Notes: generated by a model from the sequence alone, not told the origin. DNA of 64,000 bases from Aporrectodea caliginosa (GCA_020284085.1 JACEVL010000006.1:1474280-1538279), one strand, 5' to 3'; positions 1 to 11,500 are shown, counted from the stretch's first letter. Made by a program: numbers and translations.

Positions 1-1140
1 TGTTTTAATATCTGAGAATCGATTTAAAAATTCACAAAATAAAATATACGTGAAACTGTAAATCATCATGCAGAAATCTGAAGAGAGAAACATTACAAGT
101 TGAAGCATAAGAAACAGTTAATTTTTAAGTGGACAATAGGGTAATTTTAAGAATTCAAAATCAAATTAATTGAGAACTGTGTAATTTAGAGATTGGCTTA
201 TTGACTGTGAATAGGGAAATTTGAGGAACAACATTTATGACATGGCACAAAACACTTGGAAAAGAATTTTTTTAGCTTATATAATAATTTTAAAGGAGAT
301 GGGCTATGACGTTTAATTAATTATTATTATTATTACAGTAGTTTTAATATGGCAGTACTAGAGTATAAACACTTCTTGGCATTCTTCCTACATAACCTTC
401 TAGGAAATTGCCAGAGGAGATGCACTCAAAAGTAGAAATAAATGACAGACTGATGAAAACAAATTCAGCGTTTGCCACTTGAGTGATTTATAGCGATGAT
501 ACACGGATGAGGTAGGCAGTGCAACTATTTTCGGTATTCCATAGCAGAAGTCTGGGACAAGCTACAGCCGGGACTCACCACCGATCATCCATTACCAGGC
601 AGCGACGGATATTCGACCGCAGTATTTACACTTTGATAAAATCATTAACAGATGCTCTGATTAAGATGGAGTCATGGCATCACACGTTCCAACTCCGGGC
701 CAAGATATGGTAATGGATCTCCAGCCAGTCTAAACGCTTGCAGATTGTGACGAAACAGCATGGCCAGGAATCCTCCGTTCTTCTGACTCCGCGCACGTGT
801 CCGACTCTTGAGAAGAACCATGCGTAGCAGTTCAAGAGCCCGGCATTTGTAGAGCGCAAAATACGTCGAGCGTAATCACAAGCAGATATGCGGAAAGAGC
901 CAGCTGCTGCAGACAGGATGAGATTTGGGAAGAGCCTTGGAATGCTGCTGCCTCCCTCCTCGATGGAGACGAGCACCTCCACCAACATAAACCGGAAACA
1001 CATAACTACATAAGCCTGTATGTTATTATTTGTACATGTACACATACAATTAGGAGGCACACGCCGCATGTACGGAAATGCGCAATTTACTGATTTCCTG
1101 GAGCACATTAGTACAAACGTGCAAATGATGAATATCAAAT
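1..1140. other. AT-rich intronic sequence without a supported gene
   Basis: The first 480 bases are AT-rich and featureless. From 500 to 1000 the composition is more balanced, and a 152-codon minus-strand ORF (680-1138) exists, but it lacks any recognisable domain. A pyrimidine-rich AG followed by a hydrophobic stretch occurs near 905, which is not enough to call an exon. Confidence 0.5.
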
Positions 1141-1149
1141 TTATTTCAC

Positions 1150-1325
1150 ACGGTCAGATCTCCCTTCAGTCACCCTTCAGCCATTAAGCTGGACATCCTC
1201 CAGCTTTGCAGAAAAAGTTCTCACCCTTCATTAACCTGGACATCCACCAGCTTTACAAAAGTGTTCCCATCCTCCATTAACCTCCAGGGACATCCTCCAG
1301 CTTGGCCAAAAAAGTTCTCATCTCA
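1150..1325. repeat. Short minisatellite (about three units of 55-60 bp)
   Basis: Three diverged units carry the motif cattaacctggacatcctc followed by cagctttgcaaaaaagttct. Nothing coding is visible. Confidence 0.6.
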
Positions 1326-1703
1326 TCTTTCAACAAGTAGGTCTACCACCAAGTCTTGTCCCATCACTTTTACAGTCTGAATTTTTAATCAATTACATCA
1401 GGAGTGTTAAAAAGCAGGTCTGGAGGCCATTTCTGGCCTGCTGACAATGTTTTTCTGGCCTGCAAAGCCTTACCTAAAGACTACACAACTTGAAAATAAA
1501 AGTTTTATGCAATGTTCATAACTGATAATGAAGATCAAAATTAAGATTTTTAAACCTATTTTGACTGTTGTTTTTAAGCTAAAAATGCACCACTTTAAGA
1601 TTTGGTTTTGCAACAATATTCTGGTTATGGGTTCACCTCCCAGACCCCACCCCAATTTGCTCAGGCACCTTCAGCACCCTGGTCCACCAGTTGCTGGAAA
1701 ATA

Positions 1704-2308
1704 TGTGACCCATCTGACCAAAACCAGGCTTAAGTCGCATTTTTTACAATTTGAATGTCATATACCGTTTTGAAGGGTAATCTCTCTCCTTTAAAATGAC
1801 AAAAACTTTATTGTTCTATCATGTTCCTTGCCAAAATTATGAGTAACAGATCTGGTTCAGTTGTTCAATTGTGATTCTGAGAAAAATGCATTTAAAGTCC
1901 CAAATGCAAAATTCCTTAGCAACCATGTTCAGCGCTCTAATTAATTTAGATTTGAAAAGACATTGAATAAATGTTGCATGATAGGCTAGAGGGAAGTCTG
2001 GGCTTTCTATTCATACCATGCTTGCTATGAGAGCCTAATGCCACGCATGGCTATTAATGGCGGGAAAATGACAAATATCAGGAAAAGTCATTGAATAACT
2101 AAAACAATAGCTACTTAAAAATCACCAAAAATACCACTAAAAATTAAAATTTGTCACAAATTTTAGTTTTAATGTGTTTAAAACATATTTATTTATCAAT
2201 TTCTATCAAAAACTAAAAATTGAAAAAATTTAATTTTTTTCACATTTTGGCCTTTATCTCAGTAGTGCATTTTGCGACATAAGCCTGGTTTTGGTCAGAT
2301 GGGTCACA
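1704..2308. mobile_element. MITE with 36-bp terminal inverted repeats and TA target duplication
   Basis: The first 36 bp (TGTGACCCATCTGACCAAAA...) reappear inverted at 2273-2308 with one mismatch. TA flanks both ends (1702-1703 and 2309-2310), as in Tc1/mariner-type transposition. The 605-bp interior is AT-rich, with no ORF of any weight, so it is non-autonomous. Confidence 0.85.
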
Positions 2309-2560
2309 TATTGCCACTGGCCTACCATTAGAAAAGGTTCAACACCCTGAATAACATGTTTTGGTTCCAAAAGACCATATGAATATAAATACAAGTGGAG
2401 TTCTGTTACAGAAACTTCCTTAGTTCATAAAAAAAAACAGTAACATGATCAATGAATTAAAACAGTCCATTCAAACAGAACAGAAAATATTTTGCCAAGT
2501 CACAATGCAGTGCCTTGTCGCTCGAGGTGCTATATAAATACCCAGATGCAATCATACATG

Positions 2561-2650
2561 CTCATTCATTCATTCATTCATTCATTCATTCATTCTGAGA
2601 ATTTATATAGCATCTCTTCAAAACACCTACTCAGAGGCGCTCTATGCACT
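2561..2650 (-). mobile_element. LINE/SINE 3' end, family with (GAATGAAT)n tail
   Basis: Read on the minus strand: GAGTAGGTGTTTTGAAGAG, a ctatataaattctc block, then (AATG)n. The same order recurs at 3320-3640 and 25440-25515, so this is the 3' end of a shared retroelement family. Confidence 0.65.
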
Positions 2651-2900
2651 AGTCTATTATGATGTTAAGTGTCATTACGAATGAAATTATTGCATCAGTT
2701 ACCAAAAACATTGCACAGTAAGCTAGAAGAGTCACCAGTGGTGGGCCCACGCACACAAGTGGAACCAACCAACGGATTCCCATCAAAGCTGACAGATGGC
2801 ATGGATGCTCAGAGTCTCTGAGCCAAGAATTACATACAGTATTACAGTGGACATATGGAACAGTTTAGATCAGATTCAATGCAAGACTGAAACGACTTAA

Positions 2901-2963
2901 CACTTTAATGACCAGCTGCATTGGTTTCCAAGTCGATTTTAGTTCAATCTCGTCATTAAAGTG
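2901..2963. mobile_element. Tiny palindromic element flanked by TTAA (piggyBac-like MITE)
   Basis: CACTTTAATGAC at 2901 is repeated inverted at 2952-2963, and both ends abut TTAA (2897-2900 and 2964-2967), the piggyBac target sequence. Only 63 bp long, it could fold into one hairpin. The assignment rests on the ends alone. Confidence 0.55.
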
Positions 2964-3319
2964 TTAATCAAGAGCATATTCTAACTACAGAATACGATCA
3001 AGCAGCACAGAACTTTTCAAAATGTCCAAATTATGTCCAGAATCTGACTTGAATTCAGTCCTGAAGAACAATATGATCAAATTTTTACAGCACAGGCTGG
3101 GCAAAAGAGCAGTCAGTCTAAATGACATAAATTTGCTCATATGTACATGAACAGCATAATTTGACCCCTATAACTCCAAGCCCTCTGAAGAAACTGATTT
3201 AAATTTGATAAATCCAATGGGATCTCCACCGCTGTAAAAGTTTTGGATCCAATGGGTCAACAAAATGCAGCAGCAAAAGTGACAATTCATAAAAACTGGA
3301 AAACTAGTTTCCATTTTCA

Positions 3320-3640
3320 TTAATTCAATCAGAAAATTTGTATAGTGCCCCTCAAGATTTCTACTCACAGTATACTCAAACACGGCAGAAATGACAGACT
3401 TTACGCTGTTGTAAAACGTGTCAGTAGAATCCATAGGTAGGAGTAGCAACTCTAGAGGGAGCCATTCCGGGCCAACAACACAAAATGTGCAACACTGCAT
3501 AATAGAGATACGTGCGAAGGGAACCAACAGCTCACCATGAGCGGCACAGCGAAGAGAGTGATGGCCATGAAGATCCAAAGAGCTCTTGAAAATAAGCAGG
3601 CACCCTACCCAGTAGGCATTGCCAAACAATTGCAGAGATC
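3320..3640 (-). mobile_element. Diverged member of the (AATG)n-tailed retroelement family
   Basis: On the minus strand it runs from a ggatcttcatggcc block to gtgagtagaaatcttgag and a tatacaaattttctgattg tail. The 153-codon ORF over 3168-3629 is therefore best explained as repeat sequence, not a gene. Confidence 0.5.
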
Positions 3641-3866
3641 CTGTAGCAGATTAGCTGAGGCATGGATACCAGTGCAGGACATCCTGCATGTAATCTAATA
3701 TATGGCCAAACTTAGCAATGCTTCCACGATTTTAAAACTATATCATACAACAGAAGTGCTGCAATTTTTAAAAGTAAAAGTCTTCACTTTAATTCTTCAG
3801 GTTAGTTTGAAAAGCTAAGAAATGACCAGATCATCTGAAACTGGCTTCTAAGTCGCGCATACTAAC

Positions 3867-3990
3867 CTACAACATCCACCAGAAATGTTCTGCGCAGTTC
3901 ACCCAACTCATTTCGGACGACACATGTGTAGTTACCATCATCATCCAGGACGGGTAACCCCAACTTCAGCGTGTTGTTTCTTTTGATAAC
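3867..3990 (-). CDS. FGFR: FGFR-like receptor exon: C-terminal half of Ig domain 2
   Basis: This internal exon encodes 41 residues plus one base on the minus strand. The acceptor is ...CCTCAG and the donor is G|GTTAGT. The protein contains D-D-D-G-N-Y-T-C-V-V-R-N-E-L-G, the Cys-containing F/G strand of an I-set Ig domain, and ends in L-V-D-V-V. From family knowledge, FGFR Ig2 has G-N-Y-T-C-x-V-E-N-E-Y-G and ends L-D-V-V, and the matching vertebrate FGFR exon is also 124 nt, entered in phase 0 and left in phase 1. Length and both phases agree here. It lies downstream of the Ig1 exons on the same strand, as expected. FGFRL1 or another FGFR-related Ig receptor is the alternative, because no kinase exon is in the window. 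The Ig3, membrane and kinase exons would lie beyond position 1. Confidence 0.82.
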
Positions 3991-4157
3991 CTGAGGTAAA
4001 GTAAGGTAATCACTAATTAGTTACTAAATACTGACTACAGCAACTACCTAGTACCTCTGAAAGCACTGAAGTGGCACTGAAGTACCAATGCATTACAACA
4101 AGGGTTTTCGTTCTTAAGCTGCATTAAACTTGTAATCCTTGTCTCTGGTCAAGACTT

Positions 4158-5292
4158 CATACATGGGCAACTTCTTTTAACAGAGGGCCGCCCTAAGGGT
4201 TTAAGGGCAGCTCAGGGGCCGCATGCCAAACACGAGCTAATTTTTGCAGATTAATTTGTCCTAGAAACGCGATTAATTTTATTCAAACTAAATATTACAG
4301 AATGACCGTAAAACAAATGAAGATAATTTTTATGACGAAAATCTAATTCTCTTAACACATACAGTCCTACACTAAAAAAATCAGTTTTAAAAATACATAA
4401 AACTGTAGCCATGTAGCCATTTAATAGGTGTGCCTGATTTAATGCTATATTTAATGTGATTTCTGGCACTTCTTCTCACGGCACAAATCCGCAATGTTTG
4501 CTTTAATGTTCAAAGTGGCAATTCGAAGTTCATTGGAGAGATTGTCATCTGTTAGTCTGCATCTGTTTTTGCACTTTGTTAGTTTCATCTATGAGAAGAA
4601 CTGTTCACAAATATAGGTGCACCATGCATAAAAACAGTACAGCCAGTTTCAGGCTATGAAAATTTAAGTGAAGGGTCGGAATCCTGAGAATTGTGCAGTT
4701 TGTAGGACTGAATCAGAGATACCTTACAAAATTTCCTTTCCAACTCACTGTTTCATTGGAGTTCAATCAATTCCATTTGCATGGAGTTTGGTCCTGAATA
4801 GGCATCGATGGAAAATGGAGATTCAAACAATTAGAGTCTAGTTCATGAGCAGTAAATCAGCAAACCGGGACTGGAACTCTTACTTTCAGTAGTTATTTGT
4901 TCTGTGCACTTTTTGATATTTGCAGTCAGTAAAACATGGAAAATGCACAGTATTGCCTTTTGATATTTGATTTCCCCAAAGCAGCAACTTCATTTGAAAG
5001 TTTCTGATATTTCTAAAGTAGCGAACCTACCCACTTGTGGTCTTGTTTCATGCAGAGAGTAGATTACATTGATGACTGAGTAGTTAACTAGTTGACTATA
5101 GACTAGACTTAATAAATAAGAAACAGATGTTTTCATTTGTGTAGGACCGGGTAAAAAGGTTCCCAAACAAGGGCCGGATAAAAGGTCCCCAAAGTGCCAG
5201 GTACAGTGCTAATATAAAAGACATGCCAAGGGCCGGTTCAAAGGTCCCCGGGGGCCGGATCCGGCCCGCGGGCCGCCAGTTGCCCACCCCAC
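4158..5292 (-). mobile_element. hAT transposon, internally deleted, transposase remnant on minus strand
   Basis: It is the reverse complement of the copy at 43989-45200. Its left end is CATACATGGGCAACT. Its right end carries the GC-rich subterminal block (ggccggatccggcccgcggg) and AGTTGCCCACCCC. The middle (about 4480-4790) matches the hAT dimerisation-domain remnant, with stops. No intact target duplication was found. Confidence 0.8.
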
Positions 5293-5708
5293 ATACAAGA
5301 AGCTGCATTAAAAGAATGTGTATTATACAGAAGTGCAGGTGTATAATACAAAACAAGCACAAGCAAGTGCATTTTGACTCTAGTTTTATCAATGGCAACT
5401 TACAGTCAAACTCAGTGGATCGTCATTTAAAAGCCATGACAATGCAATAACCATAGCAATCCATGCAAGAGAATTGCCAGAAAACTATTGACCAGAGAAT
5501 GCAGCAATGACTAGAGAGCTATAGATATAGGTCCAATACATAAAAGACATCTATTTCTACCTAGATCTAAATTGATGTTCCCACTGCTGTTATTAAACAA
5601 TAATAAAGTTACAAATTATTTCTTGGGTACTGAAAAGCAGATTGCAAAAGGCCACTACAGACCCAGTGACGAAATTTAACACATAAACACAGAAAGAAAT
5701 AACATATA

Positions 5709-6129
5709 TGTGAACAAGTGTTTTGCATATATAATGAGCACATGTGTTCTTTAGGTTGATATATATATAATGTGTATCGATTGTTAAGCGTTTTAGTCTT
5801 AGGCCTTAGTTGCGCTGTCGGCTCGTGGGCGCTTGGCCTAAAGTAGCCTAAACATTGGCTGACGGTAGATTGTTTTACACGTGCAGTTAGCGCGCCAAAC
5901 TTAGAAACTGCTGATGAGAGTAAATTTGAACAATACAGGGTAGTACAGTTGTTGTAAGGCAAGAGTTGAGTTGTTGTTATTAAAACTGTGTTTGAAGAAA
6001 GAAAGAAACATTCAAAGAACTGTGTCAATTTAATTCTTAAACAGTTAGAAGACGTTGAGCAATTTATATGTAGAGATAAGGAAAGTTCTTGAGGTAGGTC
6101 ACAACTAAGAAAGAAAAGAGTTGGTGACA
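5709..6129 (+). repeat. 5' LTR of the gypsy element
   Basis: Starts TGTGAACAAG and is identical to the 3' LTR for its first 257 bp apart from 3 substitutions. A TATA-like run (gatatatatataatg) lies near 5760. The end is placed at ...TTGGTGACA because a TGG-initiated primer-binding-like sequence (TGGTGGCAGCAGCGG) begins 4 nt later at 6134. The end point is inferred, since the 3' LTR is truncated before it. Confidence 0.8.
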
Positions 6130-6133
6130 TATT

Positions 6134-6217
6134 TGGTGGCAGCAGCGGTGGAATTCGAAACAACGTCTGGAATTCGAAACAACGTCTGGGATTCGAAACA
6201 ACGTTTGGGATTCGAAA
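6134..6217 (+). repeat. First leader copy: primer-binding-like site and three to four 19-bp repeats
   Basis: After the TGG-initiated site come about three and a half copies of the unit gattcgaaacaacgtctgg. The array then jumps back into LTR sequence at 6218 (cacgtgcagttagcgc), showing a rearranged junction rather than a normal element interior. Confidence 0.7.
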
Positions 6218-7221
6218 CACGTGCAGTTAGCGCATAAACTTAGAAACTGCTGATGAGGTAAAATTTGGGAACAACTTCTTTTAACAGAGGGCCGCCCTAA
6301 GGTTTTAAAGGGCAGCTTATGGGGGCCGTATGCCAATCGCGAGCTAATTTTTGCAGATTCATTTGTCCTAGAAAATGAAACGCTATTAATTTTATTCAAA
6401 CTAAATATTACAGAATAACCGTTAAAGCAAATGAAGATAATTTACAGACGAAAATCTAATTATTCTAATACATACAAGTCCTAAAAATATAAAAAAAAAG
6501 TTTTATTCATTTTTAAAAATACATAAAACTGTTTGTCTGTACAAAGTATCCATTTGTTTGGTGTGCTATATTTAATGTGAGATCTGGCACTTCTTCTCAC
6601 GACACAAATCCGCAATGTTTGCCTTAATGTTCGAAGTGGCAATTCGAAGTTCATTGGAGAGATTGTCATCTGTTAGTCTGCATCTGTTTTTGCACTTTGT
6701 TAGTTTCATCTTTGAGAAGTACTGTTCACAAATATAGGTGCACCGTGCATGGAATCAGTGCAACACATTTTCAGGATATGAAAATTTAAGTGAACGGTTA
6801 GAATCCTGAGAAATGTACAGTTTGTAGGACTGAATCAGAGGAACCTCACGAAATTTCCTATCCAACTCACTGTTTCATGGGAGTTCAATCAATTCCATTT
6901 GGATGGAGTTTGGTGCTGAACTGACATCAATGGAAAAGGGAGATCCAAACAATTTGAAGTCTAGTTCATGAGCAGTAAATCAGCAAACCGGTGGAATTCG
7001 AAACGTCTGACAGTAAATTTGAACTATACAGTGTAGTACAGTTGTTGTAAGGCAAGAGTTGAGTTGTTGTTATTAAACTGTGTTTGAAGAAAGAAAGAAA
7101 CATTCAAAGAACTGTGTCAATTTAATTCTTAAACAGTTAGAAGACGTTGAGCAATTTATATGTAGAGATAAGGAAAGTTCTTGAGGTAGGTCACAACTAA
7201 GAAAGAAAAGAGTTGGTGACA
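6218..7221 (+). repeat. Second, partial LTR split by a hAT fragment
   Basis: LTR sequence resumes at 6218-6267, is interrupted by a hAT piece (about 6268-6990) and a short leader piece (6991-7007), then continues from 7008 to the LTR end at 7221. At two diagnostic positions (gaCagt and cagTgtag) the right part agrees with the 3' LTR and not with the 5709 LTR. That suggests 7008-7221 is the true 5' partner of the 3' LTR and 5709-6217 comes from another copy. Confidence 0.65.
6268..6990 (-). mobile_element. hAT fragment nested in the gypsy LTR
   Basis: It matches the hAT copy at 4158-5292 from its CTTCTTTTAACAGAGGGCCG end through to the cagcaaaccgg segment, without the second terminal region. 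Both carry the same degenerate C-terminal transposase sequence, read on the minus strand. No target duplication was found at its edges, so it may have been moved by recombination. Confidence 0.7.
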
Positions 7222-7239
7222 TATTTGGTGGCAGCAGCG

Positions 7240-7375
7240 GTGGAATTCGAAACAACGTCTGGGATTCGAAACAACGTCTGGGATTCGAAACAACGTCTGG
7301 GATTCGAAACAACGTCTGGGATTCGAAACAACGTCTGGGATTCGAAACAACGTCTGGGATTCGAAACAACGTCGA
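7240..7375 (+). repeat. 19-bp tandem repeat in the retrotransposon leader (7 copies)
   Basis: Seven head-to-tail copies of a 19-bp unit built around attcgaaacaacgtc, nearly identical to each other, lie between the primer-binding-like site (7226) and ORF1. Each unit holds the palindrome TTCGAA. The other leader (6134-6217) has only three to four copies, so copy number varies between element copies. Confidence 0.9.
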
Positions 7376-7541
7376 CTGGTGAATACGCATTCAAATCATT
7401 GGTAAATCTACGACAACGAAAGCCTCAACGACAAAGGTATAAAAGTTGGTTGTTATCAAACAAAGAACAATCCCCAATACTTCAAACACAAAAGAAAACT
7501 CGTGTTTTCCAGAAAGGACAGCACTGAAGTAAAGAAGTAAG

Positions 7542-8456
7542 ATGGAGAAATTAAGTGTCAAGAAACAAGCAGAACTGAAGAAGATGTCTTCTGAAAGATT
7601 AAAGCAGCGCTTGTTAAAGGCTGGTTTTGAAGAAGAGAAACTGGAAGATATGTCACGTGAAGACATGCTAGAAGCGCTAGCTGAAGTCTGGCTTAAAGAA
7701 GAAGCAGAAGAAGAAGGTGCTGTCGGTGGTGCTGTGGAAAAGGTTACTGAGAAACCGCCTGGGCCTATGTCTATGGAGACGATGATGCAATGGATGATGA
7801 TGACAAGACAAGAAGAGAAAGAAAGAGAGGAGAAACGGAGACAAGAAGAGAAAGAGAAAGAGGAGAAACGGAGACAAGAAGAGAAAGAAAGAGAGGAGAA
7901 ACGAAGACAAGAAGAGAAAGAAATGCGACAGGAAGAATTACGTCTTCAAAGAGAAAAGGAAGAGCAGAAGGCAGAACGCAAAGAGAGAAAGAAGAGAAAA
8001 CAAGAAGAATTACGTCTTCAGAGAGAAAAAGAAGAGAAGGCAGAACGTCTTCAAAGAGAGAAAGAAGAGAAAGCAGAAAATGTACGACAAGAAGAATTAC
8101 GTCTTCAGAGAGAGAAAGAAGAGAAAGCAGAGCAAGTTCGTGTGGCAGAACTTGAGTTGCAAAAGCAGCAATTTGAGATTCAATTAGAGCAATTGAGAAG
8201 AGATCGAGAAGATGCTGAAAGGAGAAGATTAGAGCAGATGATTGAATTTGAAAGGGCGCGGAAAAGTGACGAAGAGATACGTCAGCAACAGATTGAAGAG
8301 AAGAGATTACGTGAAGAAGAAAAGGAAAAAGTACGAATTTCAGAGTTGGAGCGAGCAGAAGAGGTTAGACAAGAAGAACTGAAATTACAGAAAGAAAGCA
8401 TGGAGAAGGCGGAAGCGGAAAGACAAGAACGTTTAAAGTTGGAACAACAAAAATAG
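7542..8456 (+). CDS. Gypsy element ORF1: charged coiled-coil gag N-terminal protein
   Basis: A 304-codon ORF. Residues 1-55 (with R-L-K-Q-R-L-L-K-A-G-F) resemble a short helical, SAP-like module. About residues 85-300 are almost wholly Glu, Lys, Arg and Gln in repeats such as R-Q-E-E-K-E-R-E-E-K-R-R, which predicts a long coiled coil. It ends at TAG (8454-8456) right after a run of five A's. The -1 frame is open from that point and continues the same coiled coil into the long ORF starting at 8567. So the protein is either the first product of a -1 frameshift system or one half of a gene broken by a single-base deletion. Its role in the particle is inferred only from its position. Confidence 0.75.
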   Translation: MEKLSVKKQAELKKMSSERLKQRLLKAGFEEEKLEDMSREDMLEALAEVWLKEEAEEEGAVGGAVEKVTEKPPGPMSMETMMQWMMMTRQEEKEREEKRRQEEKEKEEKRRQEEKEREEKRRQEEKEMRQEELRLQREKEEQKAERKERKKRKQEELRLQREKEEKAERLQREKEEKAENVRQEELRLQREKEEKAEQVRVAELELQKQQFEIQLEQLRRDREDAERRRLEQMIEFERARKSDEEIRQQQIEEKRLREEEKEKVRISELERAEEVRQEELKLQKESMEKAEAERQERLKLEQQK

Positions 8457-8566
8457 CATTAAAAGAAGCACAACTCAAAGAGGAGAAACAAAATAGAGAA
8501 GCACAAGAACAAAGAAGGCAAGAAGAACGAGAAGAACAGAAAAGGAAACAGGAAGAAAGTGAAACG

Positions 8567-11500
8567 ATGGTTTCGAAAATAAAGAAAATTGGTGATGCCA
8601 TGAAACACGTGTTACCTAAAATGCCAAACGATATGATGGAGGTGCCATTATATTTCGAAACGGTTGAGAATGCGTTTCGTAGTTTCAACGTGCAAGAACA
8701 ATTCTGGGTGAAGTTACTATTGCCATTGATGACTCCGAAAGCTAGAACTGTTCTAAACAGATTGTCATTCGCTGATTTAGACGATTATCAAGTCGTGAAA
8801 CAGCACTTGTTAAAAGAATTCAAGTTGACACCGAGAGAGTACAGATCGAAGTTTATTGATGCGAAGAAGACAACTGAAGAAACGTATACAATGTTTACAG
8901 CAAGGCTGAAGAACTTGTTGAACTATTATGTGAAAAGTCGCAAAGTGGATAAGAATTTTGAGAAGTTGTTTGATTTGTTAGTGGCAGATAAGTTGAAAGA
9001 ATCACTACCACCAGGTCCACTACAGTTTGTGTTGTCGAAGGAAGGAACTGATTGTTACGAAGCTAGTGTTGTGGCAGACCTAGCAGACATTCATGTTAAT
9101 AATCGAATTGGTTTGGCAATTCCGAATAAGACAAGTTTTGGTTTTGTACCCAATGTAAAAAGAAATCAACAGTTCACTCCAAATTTTGGTTTTCATTGGA
9201 AGAGCAATCAAGAAACAGGAAATCAGTTCAGAAGTACAGAAGTGAAACCAAATTATCCGGTAGTTCACGAGAATAAAGAGTCGATGATGGCCAGACAACG
9301 TCCGGTATATAACAAGTCACCACCAAGGTTTGTCGCGAGAGAAGGCAATGCATCGTTTACTCCATATAAGAGAAAAGAAAGCATTGAACAACGTGGTGCA
9401 GTGGTGAAACGTTGTCACAACTGTGGATCAGACAGGCATTTGATGAAATTCTGTCCAGTTCCGGTTACAACCTCAAATTATGGTGGAAAACAAGAAAATT
9501 CGAGGGTGAATCGAATTCAAGTGGTTGATAATTCTGAAAGTCAAGCCACAGAACATCAGAACAATGAAACTGAAGTAAAGTCAGTGATGAAATGTCACCT
9601 TTCACCTGATATTCAGAAAGAAATTCTATTGCACAATGGAATGCAGAAAGAAATGGTTGGAAGAGATGAAAGTACAACATTGAAGAAAGTGTTATTACAG
9701 TACGTCGAGGTAGAAATTCGTGGAACAGCAGGAAAAGAACCAATAAAAGTAAAAGCACTGATTGATTCTGGAGCAGAGGTTCCGGTGATTAGTGAAGAAT
9801 TACTGGAAGGCATGCAGGTGGAGCAGATTGGAAAAGTGAACTTACAATGCGTGGCAGGAGATGCCATTCCTGCAAAGTTAGTGAAAGTTGATGTAAGGCT
9901 GTGTTGTAACGATGTGGAAGAAGAGGTAATTCCGCATAAAGTCAAATGTTCACTTACACCTTATGTGACATTGATGTGTGCTAGTATTGCAAAAATGGGA
10001 AGCACAGAAAGATTCTTGTTGCATCCAGAAATCATTGCAGAACTTAAAGCCGTGCCACAAGTGAGAATGATACAAGGAGATGTGCAAGCAAATGTAACGA
10101 CGAGATTGCAGAGTCAGCGAAAGAAAGTGGTAGAAGTCGAAGATGAAAGTGAAACTGAAAGTTCAAGTGAAGAGGAAAACGAAAGTGATGATCAACAAAG
10201 TTTAATGCCAGATGGAATAACAGCAGAAATGAGTGAACAAGAGATGGCTGCATGCAAGAATGGTAATCTAAATGAAACGAAAGAGGATAATGAATGTGAT
10301 GTGGAGATAGGAGATTTGTTTGAAGAAAATGAGAAAGATGAAGAACAACAGATGCAGATTGCAGACGCAAAGAAATTTGAAGAACAGCAGAGACAAGACG
10401 AATCATTGAAAGCATGGTGGAATTTAGCGCCAGATAAAGAATCTGAATTCTGCGTGGTAAATGGCTTACTGTACAAAAGATATCGAATATTAGAGCAAAC
10501 GATATATCAATTGGTGTTACCAAAAGAGCGACGAATGAAAGTGATGGAGTTGGCTCACGAATCAGTATTTGGAGGACATCTTGGAGAAGAGAAAACTAGA
10601 GAACGAATAAAGTTGTCTTTTACCTGGCCAAAGATGAGAAGAGATATAGTGAAATTTTGCAAATCATGTGAGAAATGTCAGTTAAAGGCAAGAAGTTTGG
10701 TGATGGACAGGGTTCCTATCACTCCAATTCCAAGAGAAGATGTGGCGTTTAGAAGAATTACGGTGGATTGTGTAGGACCAATCGAGCCAGCATCTGCTGC
10801 AGGTCACAAGTACTGTTTATGTATTGTCGATTCTTGCACAAGATGGCCTACAGTGTTTCTGTTGAAATCATTAACTGCGAAAGCTGTGTGTGATGCTTTG
10901 ATGGAGTTGTTCATGAACGTTGGTGTACCTTCAGTGATCACAAGTGACCAAGGAACAAATTTTACTGCGAGTCTGACAAGAGAATTTCTGAATTTAATGG
11001 GTTGTAGTCCAAGATTTGACACGCCAGGTCATCCAGAGGCAGCTGGACTAGTAGAAAGATGGAACCAAACATTCAAGAAAATGATCCATCATGTAATTGT
11101 TGACAATCCAAGGCAATGGCATAAAGTAATTCCGTTTACAGTGTGGGCATTACGAGAAGTACCGAATGCAACTACTGGAATTGCTCCTTATATGTTGGTG
11201 TATGGAAAGATTCCGCGTGGACCACTGGCAATTCTAAAAGAAAGTTGGACAAGAGAAATTAATTTACCACCTCATATTGGAATCCAACCAGAAAAGTACT
11301 TGAAAGACATGAAAGCAAATATGGAAAAAGCATTACTGTTTGCAGAATCATATTCACGAGAGAAGCAATTACAGTATACGAATCAATACAACAAAAGAGC
11401 GAAACATAAAGAATTTGAACCGGGTGAAAAAGTTATTGTGTTGTATCCGACGTCAACAAATAAACTGATTTCACGATGGCATGGTCCATGTACTGTCATA

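Noticed and set aside
680..1138. 152-codon minus ORF and a possible membrane-segment exon near 905 downstream of the Ig2 exon
   Set aside because: A pyrimidine-rich AG is followed by a hydrophobic stretch, but the frame stops soon after, no FGFR juxtamembrane motif follows, and no Ig3 exon lies between. Not enough for a call.
3168..3629. 153-codon minus ORF near the Ig2 exon
   Set aside because: Its 3' part matches the (AATG)n-tailed retroelement family seen at 2561 and 25440.
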